A stretch of 64,000 nucleotides of DNA from Strigamia acuminata (GCA_949358305.1 OX442314.1:56429369-56493368), one strand, 5' to 3'. Counted from the first letter of the stretch, positions 1-10,696 are shown. The notes: generated by a model from the letters alone, not told the origin. Numbers and translations: made by a program.

Positions 1-27
1 CAGGTTTTATTTTGTTTTTTATTTTTT

Positions 28-231
28 TTGCTCACTCCTGTGGTCATGGACGTTGCCCAAGAAGGTCATGTGTCGGTCGAGTCCGAAGATGAACTGTGGA
101 TGCTACTCAAGACTTTGGAACAAGACGAGTCGTCGTCTTCATCATCGGGAGACCTCAGTGTTGATCTTGTGACTGGATATGGTCTTACCCACTGCAGTAT
201 GAAGATTTACTACAATGGGAGCTACGCATAA
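28..231 (+). CDS. Unidentified small ORF, acidic with Ser run
   Basis: A 67-codon open frame with many acidic residues and a run of six serines near the middle. No family recognised, no membrane segment or signal peptide. It ends where a dispersed repeat begins, so it may be the tail of a gene or element cut by the window edge. Coding status is uncertain. Confidence 0.15.
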   Translation: MLTPVVMDVAQEGHVSVESEDELWMLLKTLEQDESSSSSSGDLSVDLVTGYGLTHCSMKIYYNGSYA

Positions 232-660
232 TCACCTAATGACAAGATAGGGGCGCCAAATTGTTGGGTTATGACATTTAATCTGTTGTCTAGGAGTGGG
301 GTCACCTATCTCACTGTGTGGCAGTGCTGTCAGGCACGCTACATCGGCAACCGTCCCATCACACAGAACCTAAGTCCCATGGGTGACGTGGTCGGTTATG
401 TCGGACGAACATTCTGCCGCACTTACCCCATACGACCCATGTAGCTGCTTATGGAGGCTGCAACAGCCACATCTTCCTGTCACTGAGCGTCACAGTAGTG
501 AATGGTGAGAGGAGCAGAGTCAGCAGTTGTCTCTGCTGGGGCCAGGACCGTATAGCACACGTCCTCACCCTCTGATCTCCCAGCAACGTCTCTCTCTCTC
601 ATCACACTGCTCAGCTCCCTCCTCCCCTGTTAGGCCAGTCCACTCTGTGAGGGGGCCACT
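222..660 (-). repeat. Dispersed repeat R1, copy 1
   Basis: Related to copies near 6240-6735, 8985-9250 and 15985-16765. Shared pieces include TGCCGCACTTACC, TACGACCCATGT, CACTGAGCGTCACAG and GGTGAGAG. Read in this orientation it contains GGGGCGCCAAATTGTTGGG near 251-269, which resembles a polypurine tract followed by an LTR start (TGTTGGG), so R1 may be an LTR fragment. Ends are not defined precisely. Confidence 0.55.
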
Positions 661-1047
661 AGGCGGTGTGTGGAGTGACGCAAATCACCGAGAGTGGCCA
701 AGCGGTCACAATCTTTTTGATACATCTAATCAGTCTTTATTTCTAGATGCTAGTAATCACCCTCTTGATGGCGCAGGAACTGATGTTTCTCCTCCGGGTC
801 CATCGTCTGTGGCTGGGGAGTCAGAAACATTCCTTGACGGAGGCGGTTGAGTGTATGTTTGGACCAGATTGATGACCAGGTTCCCGAGCACGCTTCGGAC
901 CGTTTGGCGGTGGTGATTCAGCTGCCAAACGTTGGAAACTTGGAGAGTGAACCGAGGTGTGAGGATGATTTGCTACCACCTGATTCTTGCCCGGCTGTGG
1001 CTAGACATAGTTCACAAGCGTCAAGATCGCTAAAAGTCGGAATTTGA
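661..1047 (+). other. Two short unidentified open frames
   Basis: Open frames end at 850 and 1047. The first is rich in Ser, Pro, Gly and Asp, the second acidic. They follow the R1 copy directly and match nothing I recognise. They may be remnants of the element that carried R1. No splice or promoter signal stands out. Confidence 0.15.
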
Positions 1048-1240
1048 ATTCCAGTCTTGCAGCACAGTATGTGTGTTCGATAAAAATTTGTAGGTTACTA
1101 AGTCACAAATTTGGGGAGTGTTGTTGTGTTCTGGTGTGCATTTCCGTTATTAATCTAGACTGCATTCTTTGTGTATGATTGTTGCTGCGGTTGCTAATCC
1201 GACGATAATTAAGAGAATTGTTTTTTTTTTTTTTTTTTAG

Positions 1241-1945
1241 TCTGACGTTACGGACAAAATAGATGTAAATGAAAACAAATACGATAAATTTCAACAATTG
1301 CAACAATTGCAGCAGCAAAACGATGAATTTCAATAAATGGTGCAAAATGAAGTATTTGGTCAAAACTATTTATTAAAGGAAATTGCAGAATTCGAGGATA
1401 ATGTCCATGTAAGTAAAAATCTTAGGAAAATTTTTACCAAAATTTATACAGTTTTTACGAAAATTTATATCATTTTTTTAAATTATTATAGACCACAAAC
1501 GCGCTTATCAGCCGAATTTATGGCCTAATCATTAATGTTCCTGGCACCATTGGCGCCAAACTCCTAGAAAGTGTTATTGAAAATGAACCAACCATTGAGG
1601 AAAACATATTGATATCCACCCACGTGCAAGTTCTTCAAACAATTTTTCTGACCAACCTTTTTTCTTCCCCCAGAGATGTCCAGTAAGTTGAATGTATTTC
1701 ATTTTTTTATTTACTATAGATTTAATATACAATATATTTTCAGTTGTGATACGTGCTGGTCATTCATCCAATCTAATCAAATGTTACCATTGGTCTTTTA
1801 CGATCTGGACTTCGATCCATTTGTCAGTTGTACTAATCGTAATTGCCATGAAATCTGGGGACATGTACAGTCGTGTTCAAAAAAACTGTACCCTCACTCT
1901 ATGCTGGCAATTGAAATTGTGAGTAGTTTCGTGTTTTGCCACTAG
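1241..1945 (+). pseudogene. Spliced gene fragment, three phase-matched exons, function unknown
   Basis: Three exons can be read. Exon 1 is 1241-1408, after a long T tract ending in TAG, with donor GTAAGT at 1409. Exon 2 is 1492-1682, donor GTAAGT at 1683. Exon 3 is 1744-1945, after TTTTCAG. Phases agree (0, then 2), which supports a real gene. Exon 1 has a Gln-rich coiled stretch and an in-frame TAA at 1334-1336, so the copy is probably dead, unless the start is the ATG at 1337 just after it. Exon 3 holds spaced cysteines (CDTC, then CTNRNCH and SC) that could bind zinc. I do not recognise the family. Upstream exons are absent or lie in repeat debris. Confidence 0.4.
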
Positions 1946-2440
1946 GTGAAGAACCAGGCATCAACAGGTGATATTATAGCCTTGCCAACAGTGATCCTTT
2001 CATAATTAAGTGGACAGTTTTAAAAGCTAAATGTAAATTATTCTTATAGAAAAACTGTATAAATTTGAAATATTAGAAAATAAAAAGTTTTTGTTCTATA
2101 TTTTTGAATAATAAACAATTTTTTTTAAACACAATATAAATTTGCATATTGTCAATCATTTGTAATAAATAATTTTTTATTTAATTTACAACTTGATTTG
2201 TGAGTTTCAATTCAAAATGCTTCCTAAACGAATCAGAAATCAAATTATTGGAATGCACAGAGCTGGAGTGAGTTGTTAAATTGACAGATTAACAAATTTC
2301 TAAAATGAAATGAAATCAGTTGTAGTGACCCTAGTGGTCACTAGAAGAATCAGAAATGTGTCTGAAATATTATTTTTGTGTTTTATATTTTTTATAAGTT
2401 GTTTAAGAGACTTGAAGAAAGTCTCTTCGAAAGCAGTTGA
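1946..2440. other. AT-rich stretch, no gene seen
   Basis: AT-rich DNA with homopolymer runs. An AATAAA lies within the sequence after the preceding gene fragment, but no supported gene or repeat was found. Confidence 0.4.
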
Positions 2441-2442
2441 AA

Positions 2443-2745
2443 CGGAAGTAAACAGCAATGCAATTACCACCGTGGCCCCAATGCGGAAAACAACAACAAT
2501 GCTAATCACTCTTTTCAGAAGCAGTCGCGTCCAGTGGACCCTGCAAGTCTTCAACACCCATCGAGCGACAGCCGTCACAAATGCTACTCGTGCGGATCTA
2601 CGGACCATCGTCGGCACGACTGCAAGTTTCGTCAGGCCAGGTGGCATGCTTGGTAGGCCACATTCAATCCACCTATTGGTCCGCTGCTCCGCCATTCGTT
2701 GCCGCGTCAACTGGCGTTAACAGCATGCATATTTAATAACCTCGT
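2443..2745 (+). pseudogene. Gypsy-type gag fragment with zinc knuckles
   Basis: In the frame with codons starting at 2576 there is a CCHC zinc knuckle, C-x2-C-x4-H-x4-C (CYSCGSTDHRRHDC, near 2582-2623). It is followed by KFRQARWHAW and a stop. In many Gypsy gag proteins a second knuckle starting C-H-x-C-G follows. Here its first Cys reads as Trp, the frame breaks, and GHIQST appears in the next frame, as expected of a decayed second knuckle. Upstream is an Asn/Gln/Ser-rich linker. Nucleic-acid binding is the usual role of this domain in retroelement capsids. No protease or RT follows, so this is an isolated fragment. Confidence 0.55.
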
Positions 2746-2909
2746 GTTTTGGATTTCTATTAGCTTTTCCAGCTTTCTTGGGGGTAGAGAGAGATATTCC
2801 AACTCTTGTTTTTAAATTCAATTTTTATATTACAATTCACTAAGCAAATTCAATGTTCTGTGAATGAAAACTTCGAATTGGTTTGTTCACCACGACGTAT
2901 GGATATGGA

Positions 2910-3271
2910 TATGGAATATGTAGCCTTTATGTCAAGAATTTAGTAATACATTGCAGAGTACAGCCCAGAATATAGCCCATGAAAACGATGTGAGTATATT
3001 TTAATGCTATTAGATGAAAAGTTTACTCAGTTGTAATAATGTTTTCTAACAGGTTCCAATTTACCCGGGTGCACAGCTAAACAGAAATGAAAGCGCTATA
3101 CATCTACCATCGTTTTATCTATGTTACAACCTTACGCAACAAGCTGATTACAAAGGAAGCAAGAAACTACCAAAGAAAGTTTGGGGGATTTGCCCAGCTT
3201 GGTTCCTGTGCAATGGCAGTTTGAAGTTGGGCGCGATTTTGGACAAAGATCCAATGTTTGGGAGTCTGTAA
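2910..3271 (+). pseudogene. Possible CACTA/EnSpm-like transposase N-terminal fragment
   Basis: A donor GTGAGT at 2990 and acceptor TTTTCTAACAG at 3042-3052 join a short upstream reading (ending AQNIAHEND) to a 72-codon exon at 3053-3271. The exon starts VPIYPGAQLNRNES and continues HLPSFYLCYNLTQQA. The pattern (aliphatic)-Y-(acidic/P)-G-A-x-L-...-(F/Y)-x-x-x-(H/Y)-N-L resembles the N-terminal signature I associate with metazoan EnSpm/CACTA-type transposases. The exon stops at 3271 with no catalytic region, so it would be a truncated copy. Identification is tentative. Confidence 0.35.
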
Positions 3272-3419
3272 CATTTTTATCCGAAGACCTGATGCCTTTG
3301 AGCAAATTTGAAGACTCACCACCTATTTGAATCCAAATGCATAAGTCTAAACCTTGAGTTGAGCTTTATTGCCCAGTGGAAGAAGGTTTGATAACCAGCC
3401 TTGTGTCTTCCAGCATCGC

Positions 3420-4215
3420 CGAGCACCCTCCACCCCACACTGTCCGCAACCCCCGTGAATGGATAGCACCACAAGTGGGCCCAAAACAGCATATTGAAAT
3501 TTTGAAGTGGCCACTCAGCCACAGCCTGAAGGCGCGCCAGGGCCTTGAAAAAGACGGACCACTAATCCAGATTTAATTTTCAAGGTCCTGCTTGATACCG
3601 GTGAAGTGAGGACTTTAAGCCCTATCGTAAGCAATGTGCTACATGCATCACCGACGCCGCATCACTTCCGTGAATGCCCGGTTAGAGGAAGAAGCCATCT
3701 GAGGGTTTTAAAAGCCTCCTAACCTGTGGATCTAGGTCCGGTCCCGGCTGGTTATTTTTTTTTTCAATTTGTTTAATGTTTTTTAATTTTTAATTTTGAA
3801 GGTCTGACCAACATTTAACATCTTTGTTTTCTTTTGTTTAAATTATTTGTTTATTTTATTTTTTTGTAATTATTATTTTGTCCCGAGTCTGCTACGCTCA
3901 GACTCGGTGGATTGTTCTTAACCTCGTGTAATTTTATATATTTTTTAAAATCTTTTTAGATGCAACAAGTGTTTTGCTATTATAACTGCAAAACACGAAA
4001 TTGCCTTTAAGTAAACGACGATAGTGATGGTTTTCCATGTACAACATGCCCAAGTTGCTGTTTGACAATTATGATTTTAATTATATAATTTGCTACTTTA
4101 ATTGTGTAGTATGTTAATTTTACTCTAATTTTAGTCGTTAGAAAAACCACTAGTGGGTATTTGAAATGGAACTGTAGCCTTGCATATGTGAGATGTTTAT
4201 GTTATGATTCCATTT
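3420..4215 (+). repeat. Dispersed repeat R2, copy 1
   Basis: About 800 bp, clearly repeated at 6737-7545 in the same orientation. Both contain CTTGAAAAAG..GAC, a T-rich block, and GGTCTGACCAACATTTA. A hairpin has 9-bp arms CCGAGTCTG/CAGACTCGG around CTACGCT (3883-3907). A short open frame reading EILKWPLSHSLKARQ is shared by both. The two copies flank a P-like transposase fragment. Probably a non-autonomous transposon, class unknown. Confidence 0.6.
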
Positions 4216-5120
4216 TCGTTTTCATGATGCCGTCTTTATTTATTTTTATTACTGCTGCTCTGTGCTGTTCATTATTGCGGGATATTCATACTTTTGTTTC
4301 AGTTAAAAAATTACATCAATCACCCATTTTAGCCTTCCATTACATACCAGAGCTTGGGCAACCGCATGGAATAAAATCAGTGTGTTTACCTCGATAACAA
4401 AGTAGGTGTTCCTACGTTGCCTCCCTGACGATTAATCGCATTACCGGTTCGGACTGATAATACGAAATTAAATAACAAAATTCATTTCTTTTCCAACAAA
4501 CCTTTTTTCAACGACCTGTAGAAAATCACTAAATTCCCTAAACGGCGATCCTGCTCCCCAAATGCCGAGTCGAGTCGTGTACGCCATATTTATCGGCTTC
4601 GACGCTCCAGTAGCAGTTCTAACACCGTCAAACCAGTTTTAGTCGATACCCGATCGAACACAAACTTCTTGCCTTGTGATATTCATCGAACACAATCTAA
4701 ATTCCACAAATTAAATCATTTCACATTCAAACAAAATCAAAATCCAATTCAATTTACAAAAGCAAAACCCCCCAATTTAGAGGTCCTTGTACAATGTATG
4801 GCTTCTTCATTAAATCTTTTTACACAGTGTTTTAAAAACAACATCCTGACATGAAAATATACTTTGTAACTATGAACAAGTAGGCTTTGAAACATAAATA
4901 TTGTTACGCGCCTGGACTTCGCTGTAAAGCAGCGAGTCCAAACATGCAGTTTTAATTGGTCCCTTAGCCAGAGTGGACTCAAGCATTTATTTGATTGTCA
5001 TTTGTCTTGTCTTTGATCTTTTTCCTTAGGTTTAGATTTAGATTAAGTTTATAATTCGATTTATGTTTGGTTATTTTCATTTAATTATTTAGAGCAAATT
5101 GTATTCAATCCCGTTGGTTT
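4216..5120. other. No gene seen; one strong hairpin
   Basis: Mostly AT-rich DNA. A hairpin at 4913-4940 pairs TGGACTTCGCTG with CAGCGAGTCCA (one bulged base) around TAAAG; it resembles in style the hairpin inside repeat R2. Short open frames at 4161-4397 and 4669-4854 have no recognisable features. Confidence 0.4.
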
Positions 5121-5123
5121 AAA

Positions 5124-5822
5124 ATGGACCACTTCATGTTTTATAGCCGGTTTGGAAAAAGCCAATCAATGCTTCCATTTCAACGTGGCATTCCACTTGG
5201 CACGGCTTGTGAAGTGAATGAAACTGATACCGACACATTAATCTCTTCCGCATTGCTGTCATCATTTGCAGAATCTGGAAATAGGGAATCAGAAATCAAT
5301 GAAGAAACAGAAATTCAACAGCTCCTTGAAGAATTTACAACTAACAATGTCTCCACAACCACAGCAACTACCACAAACACACGACTCTCCACCACTGAAC
5401 TTGCTGAAGCAGATGGCATTCGATATCTTGCTGGGTATATTGCGTACAAGTGCCAGGACGTTGATCCAACACTCGGCCACAAGATCTCAAGTTATAATGC
5501 ACCCACATGGCTGCATTCTCTTTCATACACGGGTAGCCTGTACGAGCCATCTGATGCGTGGCTGGAGTTGTTTAAGCAATTTGAAGTTCTCTTCTTTGAA
5601 TTTCATGGAAACTACATCAATAGAAAGCCAAAAGTCATCAAAAAATTGCAAGAACTGATAGCTTATAAATTTCCAAGCATTGACAAAAAAATAATTCGTT
5701 ATTGTAGCACTTCAAGAACATTTGCAAAAATTGATTTTTTGTATAATTTTGAAGAAGAGAATAGGTTAGAGCAGAAAACTCGCAGACAGTTACAAAAGGC
5801 GACAATGTGGTCAAAATCTTAA
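5124..5822 (+). pseudogene. P-element/THAP9-like transposase, C-terminal part
   Basis: A 232-codon frame. Its second half (from about residue 95) reads EADGIRYLAGYIAYKCQ, WLHSLSYTGSLYEPSDAW, FEFHG, and CSTSRTFAKIDFLYN. This order (AGY(I/V)A, W..SLS.G....PS, FHG, R/STRTF) matches the C-terminal region of P-element and THAP9-type transposases, which cut and paste DNA and need GTP in the Drosophila enzyme. The N-terminal THAP DNA-binding domain and most of the RNase H-like catalytic core are missing. The preceding 90 residues are Ser/Thr/Glu-rich and may be linker or chance. It sits between two R2 repeats. No terminal inverted repeats were identified. Confidence 0.55.
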
Positions 5823-6235
5823 TTACAATAAGTTACTTTAATTAAAATTATTGTTGATTATTTCTAAAATTATGATAAAGTACGTAACTACGTATACATA
5901 ATTTATAAATTTTCATTGTAGTTGACTATAACCTGTGTATAACTTTGGTGTTTACCTTTGCTTTGTTTTGCTTAGTATAATTTTTATTTAATGTATTTTA
6001 ATTTTTTATTGTAATTCATTTTAATTTTTAATTTTAATTCATTTTAATTTTTACTTTTAATTCCGTTTTAATTTTTAAATTTAATTAATTTTGATCTGTT
6101 CTCGCCTCCGAGCCTATTTTATTGCTTTCATTGTGTTTTTTTAGAGTAAATAACGTCAAATCAATAAGCCAATCACAGAAGACTTTCATGATGACTGAAC
6201 CTTATATCCTCGCTCGACCTTGTTAACACAGGCAC
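5823..6235. other. AT-rich stretch with short repeats, no gene
   Basis: Between about 5990 and 6095 the sequence is a degenerate tandem of ATTTTAATTTTTAATT-like units. No gene signal. Confidence 0.4.
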
Positions 6236-6239
6236 AGCT

Positions 6240-6735
6240 CTTGTTCACCATCGAGATGCTTGAGGACTTGGCCACTCTGCACAACCGGTGTGGTCGCAGG
6301 TCTGCTGCAGCAATGCAGCGATAGCAATAGGAGAAGCATGAGATTCTGACCCGCATCACTGCTACACACCGCCCAGTGGCCCTAAGGTTATCCCTTCTTT
6401 GCAGAGTGGCCCACCACAGCCTCCATGAGCGGTTACATGGATCGTGCAGGTAAGTACGATACGAAGGAATGGTTTTATTTTAGCGACCACGTCATACATG
6501 GGACTTTCGCTCTCTGAGTAACGGGTCGGTTGCCGCCAGGGCGTGCCCTCATGGCACACCCATCCCATCACACGCGGGTGATGGGATTCTCCAACCCCTA
6601 GACGAATGATTAAAGACCATCAACCAATAATCTGGAGTCCCTTGTCAATCATTACGTGAATATGCGTCCAAAACCATGGTAACCAGTCCCCAGGTTGTCA
6701 TGGCAAAGACAATACTGTTAGCTTTTCAACATATT
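6240..6735 (+). repeat. Dispersed repeat R1, copy 2
   Basis: Shares with copy 4 (15985-16765) the pieces ACAGCCTCCATGAGCGG, ATGATTAAAG, AATCTGGAGTCCCT, TATGCGTCC and AACCAGTCCCCAGGTTG in the same order. This copy is shorter and diverged. It abuts the second R2 repeat. Confidence 0.55.
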
Positions 6736-6736
6736 C

Positions 6737-7545
6737 AATCACCACCCCACACTGCCCACAACACCCGTGAATGGATAGCACAACATGTGGGCCCGAATCA
6801 GCATATTGAAATTTTGAAGTGGCCACTCAGCCACAGCCTGAAGGCGCGCCAGGGCCTTGAAAAAGGACAACTAATCCAGATTATTTACAAGGTCCTGCTT
6901 GATACCAGTGAAGCGAGGACGTTAAGCCCTCGTAAGCGATGTGCTACGTGCATCACAGACGCCGCATCACTTCTGTGAATGCCCGGTGAGGGAAAGAAGC
7001 CATCTGAAAGATTTAAAAGCCTCCCGACCCGTGGATCTAGGTCAGGTCCCGGCTGGTTATTTTTTTATATTATTATTTTCAATTTGTTTAGTGTTTTTTT
7101 GTTTTTAATTTTTAATTTTCAAGGTCTGACCAACATTTACCATCATTGTTTTCTTTTGTTTAAATTATTTGTTTATTTCATTTATTTGTCATTATTATTT
7201 TTTCCTGAGTCTGCTACGCTCAGACTCGGTGAATTGTTCTTAACCTCATGTAATTTTATATACTTTTTAAAATCTTTTTAGATGCAACAAGTGTTTTGCT
7301 ATTGTAACTGCAAATCACAAAATTGCCTTTAAGAAAATGATGATATTGATGGTTTTCCATGCACAACATGCCCAAGTAGCTGTTTGACAATTATGATTTT
7401 AATTTTATAATTTGCTACTTTAATTGTGTAGTTTGTTAATTTTATCGAATTTTACTTGTTAGAAAGAGCACTAGTGGGTGCAGAGTGGATATTTATAATG
7501 GAACTGAAGCCTTACATATGTGAGATGTTTGTTATGATTCCATTT
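6737..7545 (+). repeat. Dispersed repeat R2, copy 2
   Basis: Second copy of the unit at 3420-4215, same orientation, with small indels. The hairpin is kept (about 7204-7228) except for one changed base in the left arm. Confidence 0.6.
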
Positions 7546-7674
7546 TCGTTTGTAGTAAAATGTAGTAAAACATTAGCCAATGTCTTAAATATTTTTTTGA
7601 ATGTGAGAATATTTTCATATGTAAAATCTTTAAATAGACAATTCGATATTGAAAAAATTGATAAGCAAAAAGCA

Positions 7675-7831
7675 AGAAAACTGAAGAAAGCACAACACGG
7701 CAATTGCATCATCAGCCCCAGTAGAGAGGCTTTTCAGTCGAGCAAGCCTAGTCGCAATTCCAAGGCGCAGCTTGTTATCTGACAACAATTTCGAAAACTT
7801 GATTCTTTCTATGGTAAATTTAATTATTTAA
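7675..7831 (+). pseudogene. hAT transposase, C-terminal dimerisation fragment
   Basis: In the frame with codons starting at 7706 the translation contains ASSAPVERLFSRASL, IPRRSLLSDNNFE and LILSMVN, ending at TAA 7829-7831. This is the hAT C-terminal dimerisation motif (S-A-P-x-E-R-x-F-S-x-A...R-x-x-L), used for transposase multimerisation. Upstream catalytic parts are not readable. The DNA downstream (7935-8078) looks like the subterminal region and end of the same element. Confidence 0.6.
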
Positions 7832-7924
7832 GTGTTTTTACATTTTTTTACATTAAATAAATCTCTTATTCAAATATGAAATTGTGGAAAAAAAATTTAA
7901 ATTTAAAAAAAAAATTTGAAAAGT

Positions 7925-8078
7925 GAACTGAACTATTGGTTCAAGTTCGCGAACTAGAACTTAGTTCACTTTGAAAAATTTTTTAGTGAACGGGAACTAG
8001 AACTAGTTCAGTAAGTTCACGCGGTGATGAACGCGAACTTGAACTAGTTCGCGATTTGGTGAACGAGATACAACACTG
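7925..8078 (+). mobile_element. hAT subterminal repeats and likely right end
   Basis: A cluster of short direct and inverted copies of GAACTAGTTC, GTTCGCGAAC and TTAGTTCAC, ending at TACAACACTG (8078). Ends reading CAGTGTTG inward are common in hAT elements, and a hAT C-terminal fragment lies just upstream, so this is probably that element's right end. The left end was not found. Confidence 0.4.
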
Positions 8079-8185
8079 GTCCACGGTAAGTGTAATTTTA
8101 TTTTGGCCAGAATTTTTGTTGGACATTTAGTTGTAAAGTGCTAGTGAATTGTATACAAGTGCTTCTATTTATTTGGAATTGTGTT

Positions 8186-8393
8186 AGCCCAGGGTTTTAT
8201 GCAAAAAGCAGGAATCGACTACATGGAAGTTTTTTTACTGGTAGTCAACTTCATGCTTGTCCTGATTTTCTTCTGCACACTTGTTGTGCTAAGAGGATGG
8301 CGTGATACCGATTTGGACATCAAGGCGGCATATTCGTATGGGAACCACGAACGCCAATTTATAGAAATCCCCAAAGGGTACCGCACTTTGTAA
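8186..8393 (+). pseudogene. Ty1/Copia reverse transcriptase fragment
   Basis: The frame reads AQGFMQKAGIDYMEVF, then WRDTDLDIKAAYSYGNHER and FIEIPKGYRTL, then a stop. In Copia RT this corresponds to the A-Q-G-F/Y-x-Q-x-x-G-I-D-Y-x-E-x-F block followed by the D-(V/I)-K-x-A-(F/Y) motif with the first catalytic Asp. Only this N-terminal slice of the RT domain (about 70 residues) is present. The region between the blocks is diverged and hydrophobic. No YVDD box, integrase or LTRs nearby. Dead fragment. Confidence 0.6.
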
Positions 8394-8580
8394 AAATTAA
8401 TATATTTTTAGGTGTGAAGATTGCTGGTGGAGCATCATATCAGAAGTAAGACGACCACTAGTAGGGCTTTGATCCTCATCGTGGACCCTTGGCTTTGTCC
8501 CAGTTGTTCCCATATTTTTTAGATACGTACGCATTTTTTTAAATATTTTTACTTTTTAATTTCAATTTTTGTTAGATTAA

Positions 8581-8715
8581 TTTTCTTTCTTTTAGGATGT
8601 AAAAGGACGACCGGTCGGTTGTAATTTTTCTTTCTTTTAGGATGTAAAAGGACGACCGGTCGGTTGTAATTTTTCTTTCTTTTAGGATGTAAAAGGACGA
8701 CCGGTCGGTTGTAAT
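8581..8715. repeat. 45-bp tandem repeat, three copies
   Basis: Three near-perfect units start at 8581, 8626 and 8671. Each has a T/C-rich part, AGGATGTAAAAGG, and the palindrome CGACCGGTCG. The period is a multiple of three, so the minus strand stays open with a 15-residue repeat, which is likely fortuitous. Confidence 0.85.
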
Positions 8716-8984
8716 TTTTTTTAATGCATATTGTTTGTTATAATTTATTTGTAAAAAATAAAAATCCGAAAAAATTTTCACTTCGTTTCGTACCTTTCGT
8801 CGAAGAGAACAATGCTGCCGGATCTTCAATTTTTCTTCGCGCTTGCGATGTTTGTGATTTTTCACATCATCGTCTTTGTAAGTTTTCGGACTTCTATTTT
8901 AAGTGTTTTATTTTATTTTTTTTCATATATATTCCGCATCAAAATATTTTTTAGTTCCGCGTAGTATCCGCAAATTATCCGCGA

Positions 8985-9250
8985 AGTATCCTCGTGGCTG
9001 GACTCCTCGGACGAACACTCTGCCGCACTTACCCGTACGACCCATGTCATCTCATCCTGCCACTGAGCGTCACAGTGGTGAGTGGTGAGAGAAGCAGAGT
9101 CGGCAGTTGTCTCAGCTGCACCTGGTACGTCTTCAACTTTCGGCTCCCTCAGCAAAGTCTCTCTCTCACCACACCACTCTGCTCTGTACCTCCCCCACTA
9201 GACCGGTCCACTCCTCCAAGAGGGGGACGGTTTGGGGCAATTCCCCCCAG
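8985..9250 (-). repeat. Dispersed repeat R1, copy 3
   Basis: Parallels copy 1 at 396-680: ACGAACACTCTGCCGCACTT, ACGACCCATGT, CACTGAGCGTCACAGTGGTG, GGCAGTTGTCTC, CTCTCTCTCACC, GTCCACTC..AGAGGGGG. Orientation is as in copy 1. Confidence 0.6.
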
Positions 9251-9654
9251 GAACTTTGGTTACGCATTGACACAAATTTAACAGCAGCAGGAATCTACGT
9301 GCCACCACAAACGATGGATGGTTGCCACTATTGTCATTTCGTGATATTTAGATTTTTGTGTTTGAATACTTTAGTTACAATTGCATTTTCTTTTCTAAAA
9401 ATCTGTGATCATTTATGTGTTTCTGAATTCTTTTCTATTGATTTTTTCATTGATTTTTATCTTTGCTGTATTTATTTTTTCCCAAATTGTTGCGCTTGCG
9501 AACATTTGATTTTCTTTGTTTCTTGTTTGTAAGTTTTTGTGGAGTGAACACGGATCAAAGTTTGCTCCTGTTCAAAAAGCAGAATGATATGAAATAAAAA
9601 CCAGGAAGAGATAGAATCAATATTTGGGTGTTGACAGATGCAGTCATCTTATTG

Positions 9655-10465
9655 CTGTAATTTTCAAGTTTATGTAGAAAAAGAAAATGATCGACCTGAA
9701 AAAAATCAAGCTGCACGTATATTGAAAGATCTATCATCGGATGGAGCTACTCAGGACGAAATATAACGTGCGATAATTTTTTTTACAGACCCAGCATTAG
9801 CTTTAGATTTACTAAAGAAAAAACTTACAATTGTTGGAACAGTCAGAAAAAACAAAAAAAAGCACCAAAATCTTTTAGTAATACAAAAAATAGAGTGCAA
9901 TCTTCATTGTAATTTTTATTCACAAAGAATCTTACTATCGTGTCTTATGTCCCTCAACCAAAGAAATGTGTTGTTCTGTTATCGACAGCTCATCATGAAC
10001 TTTTCATCACTGGACCTGAAACCCACTTCAAACCAGCAATGATTTTAGACTACAATGCATCAGAAGGGGGAGTGGATATATTGGATCAGCTGACTCGCAC
10101 ATATAAATGCCGAAAAAAATGGCCAATTACATTGATATTGCAGCGTAAAAATCCCTCTAAAAAATTGGAAAAACAGCATTGCATATGTTAGGAATGGCAC
10201 TGGTAGAACCACAAATCGAAAGAGGGCTCAGAAGATTGAACAAAATCCAGTTGGTTACACAAAAACCAGTTTCAGCAATTGAAACAACTGGAAGGAAGAT
10301 CGTATTCCCACAGTGGTGTGAATGAGTCGTAAAACGAGGAAGATGCTATTTCTATACAAGAAATGATATTAAGTACACAAACAAATGTCACGAGTGTCCA
10401 AAGTTTGTTTGCAAGGAGCATTTAAAATTTGGAGAAAAAAAATTGCTGTTTAAAGTGTGATTAGT
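9655..10465 (+). pseudogene. piggyBac-type transposase pseudogene
   Basis: Pieces of a DDE_Tnp_1_7 transposase appear in order but in several frames: FQVYVEKENDRPEKNQAAR near 9661; LTIVGTVRKNK near 9830; then an open frame at 9940-10191. That frame holds SYVPQPKKCVVLLSTAHH, DYNASEGGVDILDQLTRTY and KWPITLIL, matching the N-K/A-x-x-G-V-D-x-L-D-Q block around the last catalytic Asp. Near 10344-10440 a cysteine-rich tail (GRCYFYTRN...KCHECPKFVCKEH) corresponds to the C-terminal zinc-binding domain that binds element ends. An in-frame stop and frameshifts separate the parts. Confidence 0.75.
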
Positions 10466-10541
10466 AATTAGTGTATTACTCTTTCTGGTGTTAACTGTAT
10501 TTTAAAATCTACGTAATTGTATTTTAATTGTAAGTTAATTG

Positions 10542-10696
10542 CAGTGCTGGACTGGCCCGGAGGGCTACCGGGAGTTTCCCGGTGGCCCGTGGCCGCTGTG
10601 GTCTGTCGCGGCCCGCTGTGGCCTGTTCCGACTTTATTAATTGTGGCCCGGACACCCAGATTTCCCGGCAATAAATTTGTTCCCAGTCCAGCCCTG
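10542..10696. mobile_element. hAT-type MITE with 8-bp target duplication
   Basis: A 155-bp element with 14-bp inverted ends CAGTGCTGGACTGG and CCAGTCCAGCCCTG (13 of 14 match), flanked by an exact 8-bp duplication GTTAATTG at 10534-10541 and 10697-10704. The 8-bp duplication and CAG ends fit the hAT superfamily. No coding capacity. The interior is G+C-rich, unlike the flanks. Confidence 0.8.

Noticed and set aside
2300-2720. Two opposite 136-codon ORFs
   Set aside because: They are shadows. The meaningful signal is the zinc-knuckle gag fragment in a different frame.
7456-7782. 108-codon plus-strand ORF as a gene
   Set aside because: The recognisable hAT dimerisation sequence is in a different frame at 7706-7831, so this frame is a shadow of a decayed transposase.
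8581-8715. CRISPR-like array
   Set aside because: Contiguous 45-bp tandem units without unique spacers, in a eukaryotic genome.
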